Shown here in pieces: positions 7,035 through 14,311 of a stretch of DNA of 16,974 bases. The notes below the pieces were generated by a model that did not search any database, was not told the DNA's origin, and saw only the letters and a list, made by a program, of their open reading frames with translations. The translations under genes and the position numbers were made by a program. Within the stretch, counting starts at the first letter, position 1, and every line of letters starts with the position of its first letter. This DNA is from JADGRF01 sp036382515 (GTDB taxonomy: Bacteria; Myxococcota_A; Polyangia; Polyangiales; JAFGIB01), in NCBI GenBank assembly GCA_036382515.1, contig DASVHQ010000275.1, positions 1-16,974 on the forward strand. Reading direction: 5' to 3'.

Positions 7035-7568
7035 ATGCGGAATCTGCAGAACCTCGAGCCCATCGATTACGCTTATGCTGCGCTGCGCACGGGCGCGCTG
7101 ATCGTCGGGGTAGCGTACGGGTACTTCGGCTGCGTCGGTGCCACGGCGCGCACGGACGTTCTTCTGGCCTTTGGCGCGTTCGCGGCCTACGGCATGGTCG
7201 CGTACGTCGCAGGCTTTCGCGCCCTGAGCTCCGGGCACAACCACGGCTTTTACGCCGGCTTGGGCGCCGCGGACCTGGTTTTCGTGATCTACCTCATGCA
7301 CCTGACCGGCGGCGAGGCTAGCCCGTTCTACCGGGCGCTCTACCTGTGGGTCGCCATGCCGGCCTTTCGCTTTGGTTCACGTACCGGCACTCTTGCCTCG
7401 GCGCTGGCCTTCGCGGTCTTCGTCTGGTTCTTCACCACAGGCACGTGGGCCGCCTGGGACGTGCTCGTGAAAGGCGGCGGTTTGTTGCTCCACGGCCCCG
7501 TCATCGGGTACCTCGTGGAACGCGACCGCGCGCTGCAGGCCAAGCTCCATGAGCGGACAGCCCCTTGA
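7035..7568 (+). CDS. Six-helix membrane protein resembling a histidine-kinase/GGDEF sensor module
   Basis: The 177-residue product has about six hydrophobic segments (near 13-32, 41-61, 70-92, 98-114, 119-135 and 143-160), then a short charged tail (ERDRALQAKLHERTAP). The motif TGGEASPFYR at 91-100 between helices 3 and 4 is the kind of TGG-x-SPF signature seen in integral-membrane sensor regions in front of histidine kinases. Here no kinase, GGDEF or other output domain follows. Instead the last 20 nt overlap the start of the PatZ-like gene, implying translational coupling and a functional link. The start at 7035 is chosen because it places the first helix near the N-terminus and follows the promoter-like TATATG; the ribosome binding site is weak (GAGG 11 nt upstream). 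The ligand and partner are unknown. Confidence 0.8.
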   Translation: MRNLQNLEPIDYAYAALRTGALIVGVAYGYFGCVGATARTDVLLAFGAFAAYGMVAYVAGFRALSSGHNHGFYAGLGAADLVFVIYLMHLTGGEASPFYRALYLWVAMPAFRFGSRTGTLASALAFAVFVWFFTTGTWAAWDVLVKGGGLLLHGPVIGYLVERDRALQAKLHERTAP

Positions 7569-10230
7569 TCGATTGTTCTCGCCACGCGCCGTGGCCGTGG
7601 TCGGAGTGAGCGACCGCGCCGACAGCGTGGGTGGTCAGGTGTTTGACAACCTGCGCAGAGGCGGCTTCCGCGGCGCGCTCTACGCCGTCAACCCCAACCA
7701 CGAGCGCGTGCGCGGCGCGCAGGCCTACGCGAGCGTCGAGGCTATCGCGCAACCGATCGATCTCGTGGTGGTCGCAGTGCCGGCCGCCAAGGTGCCGGAG
7801 GTGCTCGAACAGTGCGGCAAACACTGCGTTGCTTTCGCGGTCGTGCTGTCAGCAGGCTTCGCCGAGATCGGGCCGAGCGGCGTGGCACTGCTGCACGAGG
7901 CGCTCGACAAGGCTCGGGCCCACGGCGTGCGCGTGCTCGGACCCAACTGCCTGGGGCTGATGCGGCGGCCGAGCGCGCTCAACGCGAGCTTCGGTCGCGC
8001 GGGCACCTACCCCGGCAAGCTCGCGCTGGTCTCGCAATCGGGCGCGATCTGCAGCGCCGTCGTCGACTGGGCGCAGGCACGCGGCATCGGTCTCTCCACC
8101 GTGGTGTCGATGGGCGCTGCGGCCGACATCGGCTTCGGTGACGTGCTCGACTACCTCGCGCTCGATCCCGAGACCGAGGCCATCTTCCTGTACGTCGAGG
8201 GCATCGATCAGGCGCGGCTTTTCATGAGCGGGCTGCGTGCGGCCGCGCGCATGAAGCCGGTGATCGTCGTCAAGGCCGGACGCCACGCCGCCGCCGCGCG
8301 GGCCGCGGCATCGCACACGGGCGCGGTGGTCGGTGACGACGCGGTCTTCGAGAGCGCTCTGCGCCGCGCGGGTGCCGTGCGAGTGACCGGGCTCGAGACG
8401 CTCTTCTCGGCCGCAGAGTTGCTCGCGCGCGCGCACGAGGTTCGAGGCAATCGCCTGGCCATCGTGACCAACGCAGGCGGCGTCGGTGTGCTCGCCGTCG
8501 ATCGTGCGCTCGATCTGGGGTTGCAGCTTGCGCCGATCGAAGGTGCGACGTTGCAGCAGCTGCAAGCGCTGCTGCCGCCGCAAGCGGCAACCATCAACCC
8601 GATCGACCTACTAGGTGACGCCGCGCCCGAGCGCTATGCCGCGGCCATGCAATTGTGTCTCGCTGACGCGCGAGTCGACGCTGTGCTCGTGCTCTTGACG
8701 CCTCAAACCATGACTCGGCCGGAGGAGATAGCCAACATGGTCGTCGCGGCCGCAAGCCGCACGCGCAAGCCGGTGCTCGCCTGCCTCATGGGCGGGCCGC
8801 AGGTCGAAGCCGCGCGCGCGGAGCTCGTGGCACACGCAGTCCCGAGCTTCGAATCACCGGAGGCCGCGGTCGAAGCCTTTGCCTTGCTGGTCGCCTATCG
8901 CGACAACCAGGAGCTCTTGCTCCACGTCCCGGAGCCCTTCGCCGACGCTTCGCTGGCGGACGTCGGTGCGGCGCGTGCGGTGATCGACGAAGCTCTTGGC
9001 AGCGGGCGCGCACTGCTCTCGCAGCTGGAGGCCAAGGCCGTACTGCAAGCCTTCGGTATCCCCACCGTGGCCTCGGTTGCCGCGCACAGCGCCGACGCGG
9101 CCGTCGCCGCAGCCGACGCACTCGGCTATCCGGTCGCGATGAAGATCGACTCGCCCGACATCACGCACAAGAGTGACGTCGGCGGTGTACGCCTTTCGCT
9201 TCGCAACGCGGAGCAAGTGCGCGCCGCCTATGTGCAGCTGCTCTCCGAGGTGCAACGCAACGCACCGAACGCTGTCCTGCGCGGCGTGGTCGTGGAGCGT
9301 ATGCTCGTGCAACCGGACGCTCGCGAGCTGCTCATCGGCACGGTGCGCGATGCTGCCTTCGGCCCTGCGATCGCGTTCGGTCCCGGCGGCACGCTGGTCG
9401 AGCTCTTCGGCGGCCCGGAGATCGCGCTACCCCCGCTGAACACCGAGCTCGCGCACCACATGCTGCAGCGCTCGCGCGTCGCGCGCTGGCTCGGCGCCTA
9501 TCGCAACCTGCCTGCGGTGAACCAGGACGCGCTGGTTCACATCCTCATGCGCGTCTCGGAGCTGGTGTGCGAGCTGCCAGAAGTGCAGGAGCTCGACCTG
9601 AACCCCGTGCTCGCAGGTCCACAGGGCGCCGTCGTGCTCGACGCACGCATCGTGGTGGCGCCGGACGGTGCCATCGGACATCCCTATCGACACCTGGCCA
9701 TCGCACCCTTTCCGCGCCAGCTGTCGCGCGAGGTCCGCCTGCGCACGGGCGAGCCGCTGACGCTGCGACCGATCCGACCGGAGGACGCGCGCATGGAGCA
9801 GCACTTCGTGCGCTCGCTGTCCTCGCAGGCCAAGTACTTCCGCTTCATGCGCGCATTGGTCGAGCTCACGCCACAGATGCTCGTGCGCTTCACACAGATC
9901 GACTACGACCGCGAGATGGCCTTCATTGCCATCGCGCACGAGCAGCGCGAGGAACGCGAGGTGGGCGTGGCGCGTTACGTCAGTGACCCGGATGGCAAGG
10001 GCTGTGAATTCGCGATCGTCGTCGCCGACGCCTGGCGGGGAAAGGGACTCGGCCAGCAGCTGATGGCGGCTCTCATCGATGCCGCGAAGCAGCGCGGGCT
10101 CTCGACCATGCACGGGGAAGTGATGGCCGAGAACACCGCGATGCTCGGACTGATGCGACGTCTGGGGTTCCAGATCACTCCCCACCCAGAGGACCGCATG
10201 CTCACGCTGACGACGCTCACGCTGCACTGA
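7549..10230 (+). CDS. PatZ-type protein: NDP-forming acyl-CoA ligase fused to GNAT acetyltransferase
   Basis: This 893-residue protein has the order CoA-binding domain (about 5-130), succinyl-CoA-ligase-like domains (about 140-460), ATP-grasp domain (about 490-705) and GNAT domain (about 737-890). Proteins of this layout (Pat/PatZ/YfiQ) acetylate lysines of acetyl-CoA synthetase and other metabolic enzymes, with the ligase part usually sensing acetyl-CoA. The acetyl-CoA pyrophosphate loop WRGKGLG is near 829-835. In the ligase part His 256 (ASHTGAVVGDD) sits where ADP-forming acetyl-CoA synthetases carry their phosphohistidine, so real ligase activity is possible. The ATG at 7549 lies inside the upstream membrane-protein gene, and the two are surely co-transcribed. 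It could therefore be a bifunctional enzyme, a regulatory acetyltransferase, or both. Confidence 0.93.
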   Translation: MSGQPLDRLFSPRAVAVVGVSDRADSVGGQVFDNLRRGGFRGALYAVNPNHERVRGAQAYASVEAIAQPIDLVVVAVPAAKVPEVLEQCGKHCVAFAVVLSAGFAEIGPSGVALLHEALDKARAHGVRVLGPNCLGLMRRPSALNASFGRAGTYPGKLALVSQSGAICSAVVDWAQARGIGLSTVVSMGAAADIGFGDVLDYLALDPETEAIFLYVEGIDQARLFMSGLRAAARMKPVIVVKAGRHAAAARAAASHTGAVVGDDAVFESALRRAGAVRVTGLETLFSAAELLARAHEVRGNRLAIVTNAGGVGVLAVDRALDLGLQLAPIEGATLQQLQALLPPQAATINPIDLLGDAAPERYAAAMQLCLADARVDAVLVLLTPQTMTRPEEIANMVVAAASRTRKPVLACLMGGPQVEAARAELVAHAVPSFESPEAAVEAFALLVAYRDNQELLLHVPEPFADASLADVGAARAVIDEALGSGRALLSQLEAKAVLQAFGIPTVASVAAHSADAAVAAADALGYPVAMKIDSPDITHKSDVGGVRLSLRNAEQVRAAYVQLLSEVQRNAPNAVLRGVVVERMLVQPDARELLIGTVRDAAFGPAIAFGPGGTLVELFGGPEIALPPLNTELAHHMLQRSRVARWLGAYRNLPAVNQDALVHILMRVSELVCELPEVQELDLNPVLAGPQGAVVLDARIVVAPDGAIGHPYRHLAIAPFPRQLSREVRLRTGEPLTLRPIRPEDARMEQHFVRSLSSQAKYFRFMRALVELTPQMLVRFTQIDYDREMAFIAIAHEQREEREVGVARYVSDPDGKGCEFAIVVADAWRGKGLGQQLMAALIDAAKQRGLSTMHGEVMAENTAMLGLMRRLGFQITPHPEDRMLTLTTLTLH

Positions 10231-10258
10231 CGCGCCGCGTAGTGGCCAAACGTCAGCC

Positions 10259-10351
10259 GTGCTTGTTGCGCTCGAAAAGGCCGAGGACAAAGACGCGTTC
10301 CGCAAGGCCTGCACCGAGCGGCCCGATCCGCTCGGCGAGATCAAGGGTTAG
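10259..10351 (+). other. Orphan coding-like stretch, possible small ORF or gene remnant
   Basis: Between the PatZ-like gene and cobQ lies a GTG-started reading frame of 30 codons, beginning VLVALEKAEDKDAFRKAC and ending DPLGEIKG before TAG. By hand count 24 of 30 codons end in G or C, like the real genes here, and the composition suits a soluble helix. There is no good ribosome binding site, and the frame upstream of the GTG loses coding character. It may be the C-terminal remnant of a deleted gene or a small protein; I recognise no family. Outside it, 10231-10413 holds only an inverted repeat. Confidence 0.3.
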
Positions 10352-10357
10352 GGCGCA

Positions 10358-10391
10358 TCTGCCGCGTCTGCCCTCTGGCGAAAGCGGCAGA
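10358..10391. repeat. Inverted repeat upstream of cobQ
   Basis: TCTGCCGC (10358-10365) pairs perfectly with GCGGCAGA (10384-10391) around an 18-nt loop, ending 22 nt before the cobQ ATG. There is no T-tract. It may be an operator or leader hairpin. The features of a cobalamin riboswitch are not present. Confidence 0.35.
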
Positions 10392-10413
10392 ACGCTCGTA
10401 GCGTGCCGCCCGC

Positions 10414-11811
10414 ATGTCGAAGCGACCGATCATGATCATGGGTTGCACGAGCGACGCCGGCAAGTCGTTCCTCGTGACCGCACTGTGCAGGCAGCTCAGT
10501 AACCGCGGCCTGCGCGTGGCCCCGTTCAAGGCTCAGAACATGAGCAACAACGCCGCGGTCACGAGCGAGGGCCTCGAGATCGGCCGCGCGCAGTACCTGC
10601 AAGCGCTGGCGGCACGCGTCCCTGCCCAGGCGCGCATGAACCCGCTCCTGCTCAAGCCCAGCGCAGACACCCACTCGCAGGTGATCGTGATGGGTCGCTA
10701 CGATCCGGTGATCACCGCGACGCCGTGGCTCGAGCGCAAGCCCTTGCTCTGGCCGATCGTGTCGGGCGCCTTGCACAGCCTGCTCGACGACTACGATCAC
10801 GTCGTGATCGAAGGCGCCGGTAGTCCGGCCGAAATCAACTTGCGCGAAGCCGAGCTGGTGAACATGCAGATCGCGCTCGAGTGCAACGCGGCCGTGTATC
10901 TCGCAGTCGACATCGACCGCGGCGGCGCGTTTGCGCACCTGCTCGGTACTTTCCTGTGCCTGTCACCCGAAGAGCGCGCGCTCGTCCAGGGCTTCGTGCT
11001 CAACAAGTTCCGCGGCGATCAGAACTTGCTCGGCAACGCCATGGACTGGCTGCAAGAACGCACGGGCGTGCCCACGGTGGCGATCGTCCCGTACTTGCGG
11101 CATCACTTGCCGGAAGAAGACACACTGCATCATCGCTCGCGGCACGACGCGCAGCAGATCAACATCGCGCTGCTTGCCTATCCCTACGCAAGCAACCTCG
11201 ACGAGTTCGATGCGCTCGTGCACGAGCCGGGTGTCAACATCGTGCCGCTGCGCGAGCTGACGCCGCTCGACGACTACCGCGCCGTGTTGCTGCCGGGCAG
11301 CAAGAACACGGCGGCGAGCCTGCGTTACTTGCGCGAGACGGGCCTCGCGGCAGAAGTGGTGCGCGCAGCGCAGCGCGGCAGCGTGATATTCGGCGTGTGC
11401 GGTGGGTTGCAGCTGCTCGGACGCAGCATCGCCGACCCGCTGCAGCTGGAAGACGGCGACGTCACGGGCCTGGGCCTCTTGGATCTCGAGACGACGCTCC
11501 ACGCCGACAAGACCACGGCTCAGCGGGAAGTCGCATGCGTCGAGGGTGGCACGCTGCGCGGCTACGAGATCCATCACGGCCGCACGCAGGCGGGCGCCGC
11601 AGCGCGCGCGCATCTGGCCGACGGCCTCGGCTGGCAACAGGGCAACGTCTGGGGCGTATACCTGCACGGCGCGTTCGACAACACGCACTACCGCCAGCGC
11701 TTCCTGCAGCGGCTGGGCTGGCAGGGACAAAGCGCGGACTGGTCTGCGCGCCTCGAAACCGAGCTCGATCGCGTCGCGGCGCTGGTCGAGCAAGCGGGCC
11801 TTCGAGTTTGA
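10414..11811 (+). CDS. cobQ: Cobyric acid synthase (CobQ/CbiP)
   Basis: CobQ performs four glutamine- and ATP-dependent amidations of adenosylcobyrinic a,c-diamide to give adenosylcobyric acid in cobalamin synthesis. At 465 residues it is slightly shorter than most (about 480-510). The N-terminal dethiobiotin-synthetase-like domain starts with the P-loop GCTSDAGKS (10-18) and the family motif KAQNMSNNA. Its middle carries IEGAGSPAEINL and VDIDRGG. The C-terminal glutamine amidotransferase domain has nucleophile Cys 329 in FGVCGGLQLLG, the GYEIHHGRT motif (His 387-388) and the late catalytic His 418 in GVYLHGAF. All expected residues are present. No other cobalamin gene is nearby. The start lacks a Shine-Dalgarno; a TAGCGT word lies 9 nt upstream. 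Confidence 0.97.
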   Translation: MSKRPIMIMGCTSDAGKSFLVTALCRQLSNRGLRVAPFKAQNMSNNAAVTSEGLEIGRAQYLQALAARVPAQARMNPLLLKPSADTHSQVIVMGRYDPVITATPWLERKPLLWPIVSGALHSLLDDYDHVVIEGAGSPAEINLREAELVNMQIALECNAAVYLAVDIDRGGAFAHLLGTFLCLSPEERALVQGFVLNKFRGDQNLLGNAMDWLQERTGVPTVAIVPYLRHHLPEEDTLHHRSRHDAQQINIALLAYPYASNLDEFDALVHEPGVNIVPLRELTPLDDYRAVLLPGSKNTAASLRYLRETGLAAEVVRAAQRGSVIFGVCGGLQLLGRSIADPLQLEDGDVTGLGLLDLETTLHADKTTAQREVACVEGGTLRGYEIHHGRTQAGAAARAHLADGLGWQQGNVWGVYLHGAFDNTHYRQRFLQRLGWQGQSADWSARLETELDRVAALVEQAGLRV

Positions 11812-11829
11812 GCCGGCTTGGCGACCGGC
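11812..11829. repeat. Short inverted repeat right after cobQ stop
   Basis: GCCGG and CCGGC are separated by 8 nt immediately after the cobQ TGA. The hairpin is weak and has no T-tract; it might contribute to 3'-end formation. Confidence 0.2.
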
Positions 11830-11852
11830 GCGGCCATTGGCGCGCACTCCTT

Positions 11853-11890
11853 CGTAACCACTGGAAATCAAATGCGATTTCGTGGTTGCG
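11853..11890. repeat. Long hairpin between cobQ and the lipoprotein gene
   Basis: The left arm CGTAACCAC-TG-GAAATC pairs with the right arm GATTTC-GTGGTTGCG around the loop AAATGC. This gives 15 pairs (one T-G wobble) with only a two-base bulge (TG at 11862-11863). It is the longest perfect-like hairpin I found in the window and lies in locally A+T-richer DNA. No T-run follows on either strand, so it is not a textbook terminator. It could be a factor-independent 3' end of cobQ, an mRNA stabiliser, a protein-binding site or a former recombination site. Confidence 0.6.
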
Positions 11891-11902
11891 CCAGAGCAAG
11901 CG

Positions 11903-11908
11903 TACAAT
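11903..11908 (+). promoter_or_regulatory. Candidate -10 box (TACAAT) upstream of the lipoprotein gene
   Basis: TACAAT matches the -10 consensus at five of six bases, in one of the few A+T-rich patches of the window. A usable -35 is not obvious: TTCGTG lies 18 nt upstream. If real, the lipoprotein mRNA would carry a leader of about 130 nt containing the palindromes below. Confidence 0.35.
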
Positions 11909-11914
11909 TTTGAA

Positions 11915-11927
11915 CCCTTGACAAGGG
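11915..11927. promoter_or_regulatory. 13-bp perfect palindrome CCCTTGACAAGGG
   Basis: CCCTTG and CAAGGG flank a single central A. The palindrome contains a perfect TTGACA -35 hexamer (11918-11923), but no -10-like word lies 16-18 nt downstream, so an operator role is at least as likely as a promoter. It sits just after the TACAAT box, where a repressor could block transcription. Confidence 0.35.
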
Positions 11928-11944
11928 ACTGGAAGGCTGAGTGG

Positions 11945-11968
11945 GCAGCTGGTGAACAGCACAGCTGC
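11945..11968. repeat. Inverted repeat GCAGCTG / CAGCTGC
   Basis: Two 7-bp arms with a 10-nt loop lie in the leader of the lipoprotein gene. The stem could form a 5' UTR hairpin. No function can be assigned. Confidence 0.3.
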
Positions 11969-11975
11969 GTGCTAC

Positions 11976-11985
11976 ATGTGCACAT
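11976..11985. promoter_or_regulatory. 10-bp perfect palindrome ATGTGCACAT
   Basis: This symmetrical decamer lies 58 nt before the lipoprotein start. It has TGTG and CACA halves like a Crp site but without the six-base spacer, so Crp binding is unlikely. It may be another regulator's site. Confidence 0.25.
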
Positions 11986-12043
11986 TAGGTACACCGACGC
12001 TCTTTGCTCGGTCGCAGGCGAGTCGTCAATGGAGTTGGGGATA

Positions 12044-14245
12044 ATGAAACAGAGCATGTTCGTGGGTTGCGGGATCTGCGCGTTCGCGCTGGCGATCGCA
12101 GGTTGCTCGGCCGCGGCTCCCAAGGGGTCGGGCCAGGCCTCGAACCTCGGCGGCGGCGCGGGCACCGGCGTGCAAGCCGGTAGCACCGGCAGCTCGGGCA
12201 ACGGCAACTTCGGCAACAGCAACGGCGGCTCCGGCGGAACCGGCCCCACGATGATCATGCTGCCCGATGGCGGCATGACCATGACCGACCCCACGAGCAT
12301 GGCGTTCGTGCAGGACGACACGGGCATGGCCGGTCTCGATGCGGCCACCGTCGACATGCTGCGCAAGGCCACTGGCAACTGCACCGCGAACATCGTCTAT
12401 CCGTACAAAGACACGGTGCTCCCGCGCGGCTTGCCTTCGCCGGAGATCATGTGGACGGGCATGGCCGACGCCGCGTACGTGCACATGCACTACGCGAATC
12501 AAACCAACGTCGACTACCAGTTCGCAATGAAGGGCACTAACCCAGGGATGATCCAGATCCCGCAGGATGCGTGGAACAAGATCGTCGGCCGCTCCAAGAC
12601 AGCACCGCTGATCGTCGACGTGAACGTCAAGAGCGGGGGCGCGATCAGCAGCTGTGAGACGAACTGGACGATCGCGCCAGGCACGCTCACCGGCGCCGTC
12701 TACTACAACACGTACAACGCACCGGGCGCGATGTTCAAGAGCCAGGGCGCCGTGATGCGACTGACGCTGGGCAAGACCATGTCCGATGTCTATCTGCAGG
12801 ACCTCGGTGCGAAGAACGGCATCTCGGGGACGGGGCCGTGCATCTCGTGCCACTCGCTTTCGTTCGATGGCTCGATGCTGGTGGCCTCGCGGCACGACTA
12901 CGGTGGCAACGATCCACTCAAGAAGGTCTTCAGCTTCGAGGTCAGCGCGTATCCGGTCACCACGGGCCTGCAACCGACCGGCCTCGCAGGGCAGATGGAC
13001 AATGCGAACTTCGGCGCGCTCTACCCCAACGGCAAGCGCATCCTGACCATGGGCAACCCGCAGTGCACCAACGGCGCCGAGACGTTCCCGCGCGCACCCA
13101 ACAACTTCATCATGGTGCCGGGCCCGAGCGTCGCGCAGACGCGCGACCCTGCCACCGGCACGGTCGTGCCTGCGAACGGGCTGAACAAGGACTGGTACAT
13201 GTGGATGCCGCAGTTCTCGCCAGATGGGAAGCACGTGGTCTTCAACCACGGCAAGCCCGACGGCAAGGGCGGCTCCGATCGCCGCGAGCTGGCGATGATG
13301 GACTACGACTACGCGACCAACACCTTCTCGAACCTCAAGGTGCTGGTCTCTCATCTCGGCCCCGAGCCGAGCTTGCAGTACGCGCCCGCAGGCGCGGCGG
13401 CCGGCAACATCACCGAGAGCTGTACGACGCCGCCAGGCCAGGATCCGACCGGCTCGCTGCCAGCCGGCGCGTGCACCGGCCCGTGCTATCCCGGCTGGCC
13501 GTTCTTCACGCCGGACGGCAAGGGCGTCGTCTTCCAGCTGATCGATCAGCCGGACTTCGCGAGCGCGTTCCCGGGCCGTAACCAGCCTTCCAAGGCCGAT
13601 CTCTGGTACGTGGACATCGCCTCCCGCAAGAGCGTGCGCCTGGACAAGGCCAGCAACGGCCCCAAGCCCGAGGACGGAGTGGCCAACTACTACCCGACCG
13701 TGATGCCGGTCGCGCTGGGCGGGTACTTCTGGCTCTTCTACACGTCCAAGCGTGACTACGGGAACAAGGTCTACCCCGACGTGCAGCTCGATCCGAGCGA
13801 CCTCTCGAACTTCACCACGAGCTTCGCCAAGCAGGACGGCAAGTCCAAGCGCATCTGGGTCAGCGCGCTGCGTCCGGTCGGCGACAGCACTGAGTTCCAG
13901 AACGGCGTGGTCGACATCAGCAACCCGCCCTTCTTCCTGGACGGCCAGAGCGAATCGGGCAACGTGCGCGCGTTCACCACGCTCAATCCCTGCACCAAGT
14001 CCGGCGACACCAGCACCTGCACCAGCGGCCTCGATTGCTGCTCGGGCTACTGCTTCATCCCGCCCAATCAGGCGAACGCGGAGTTCGACAAGCCACCGGT
14101 AGGCCACTGCACCGACGTGGTCCCGATGTGCTCGAAGACCAACGAGCGCTGCAACAAGGATGCGGACTGCTGCCCGCCAGCGGCAGGCCAACCGAAGAAC
14201 ACCTGCATCGGCGGCTTCTGCACCTTCATCACAGTCGTGCAGTAG
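12044..14245 (+). CDS. Large lipoprotein with CXXCH motif, PD40-like repeats and C-terminal cysteine-rich region
   Basis: The 733-residue product begins with a lipoprotein signal (MKQSMFVGCGICAFALAIAG) and lipobox IAGC with acylated Cys 21; Ser at +2 predicts an outer-membrane or surface location. A Gly/Ser/Asn-rich linker covers about 30-65. C266-x-x-C269-H270 (CISCH) could bind heme c covalently. Around it are TolB/PD40-like blades: LSFDGSMLVA (~272), LYPNGKRILTM (~326), FSPDGKHVVF (~391) and FTPDGKGVVF (~489). From residue 650 a Cys-rich tail carries two Dickkopf-like units, one with GLDCCSGYC and one with DADCCPP and GGFCTF. Start at 12044 is supported by GGAG 9 nt upstream and the signal peptide. 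The architecture resembles myxobacterial surface proteins. Function is unknown: electron transfer, substrate binding or adhesion are possible. Confidence 0.88.
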   Translation: MKQSMFVGCGICAFALAIAGCSAAAPKGSGQASNLGGGAGTGVQAGSTGSSGNGNFGNSNGGSGGTGPTMIMLPDGGMTMTDPTSMAFVQDDTGMAGLDAATVDMLRKATGNCTANIVYPYKDTVLPRGLPSPEIMWTGMADAAYVHMHYANQTNVDYQFAMKGTNPGMIQIPQDAWNKIVGRSKTAPLIVDVNVKSGGAISSCETNWTIAPGTLTGAVYYNTYNAPGAMFKSQGAVMRLTLGKTMSDVYLQDLGAKNGISGTGPCISCHSLSFDGSMLVASRHDYGGNDPLKKVFSFEVSAYPVTTGLQPTGLAGQMDNANFGALYPNGKRILTMGNPQCTNGAETFPRAPNNFIMVPGPSVAQTRDPATGTVVPANGLNKDWYMWMPQFSPDGKHVVFNHGKPDGKGGSDRRELAMMDYDYATNTFSNLKVLVSHLGPEPSLQYAPAGAAAGNITESCTTPPGQDPTGSLPAGACTGPCYPGWPFFTPDGKGVVFQLIDQPDFASAFPGRNQPSKADLWYVDIASRKSVRLDKASNGPKPEDGVANYYPTVMPVALGGYFWLFYTSKRDYGNKVYPDVQLDPSDLSNFTTSFAKQDGKSKRIWVSALRPVGDSTEFQNGVVDISNPPFFLDGQSESGNVRAFTTLNPCTKSGDTSTCTSGLDCCSGYCFIPPNQANAEFDKPPVGHCTDVVPMCSKTNERCNKDADCCPPAAGQPKNTCIGGFCTFITVVQ

Positions 14246-14253
14246 AACGCAAA

Positions 14254-14277
14254 AGGGCCCGCGGTGAGGCGGGCCCT
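14254..14277. terminator. Rho-independent terminator shared by convergent genes
   Basis: AGGGCCCGC and GCGGGCCCT form a perfect 9-bp GC-rich stem around GGTGAG. On the minus strand the stem is followed by TTTT, making a good terminator for the Crp/Fnr gene, which stops 35 nt before it. On the plus strand it lies 8 nt after the lipoprotein stop with a weaker tail (GCTCTGCTCT). Confidence 0.85.
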
Positions 14278-14311
14278 GCTCTGCTCTGCTGACGAGCAGG
14301 CGATGCGCAGC

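Noticed and set aside
10231..10413. Cobalamin riboswitch before cobQ
   Set aside because: The stretch is short and shows only a simple inverted repeat; I do not find the conserved B12-box type sequence.
11918..11923. Perfect TTGACA as the -35 of the lipoprotein promoter
   Set aside because: No -10-like hexamer lies 16-18 nt downstream (GTGGGC region), and the hexamer is the centre of a perfect palindrome.
10963..12393. A 476-codon minus-strand frame over cobQ and the lipoprotein start
   Set aside because: Its Pro/Leu-rich start is the mirror of the lipoprotein linker and the rest mirrors cobQ.
12026..14191. A 721-codon open frame antisense to the large lipoprotein
   Set aside because: It mirrors the sense gene in GC-rich DNA, has Arg/Ala/Val-rich low-information sequence with no domain, and no ribosome binding site; the sense strand carries clear motifs.
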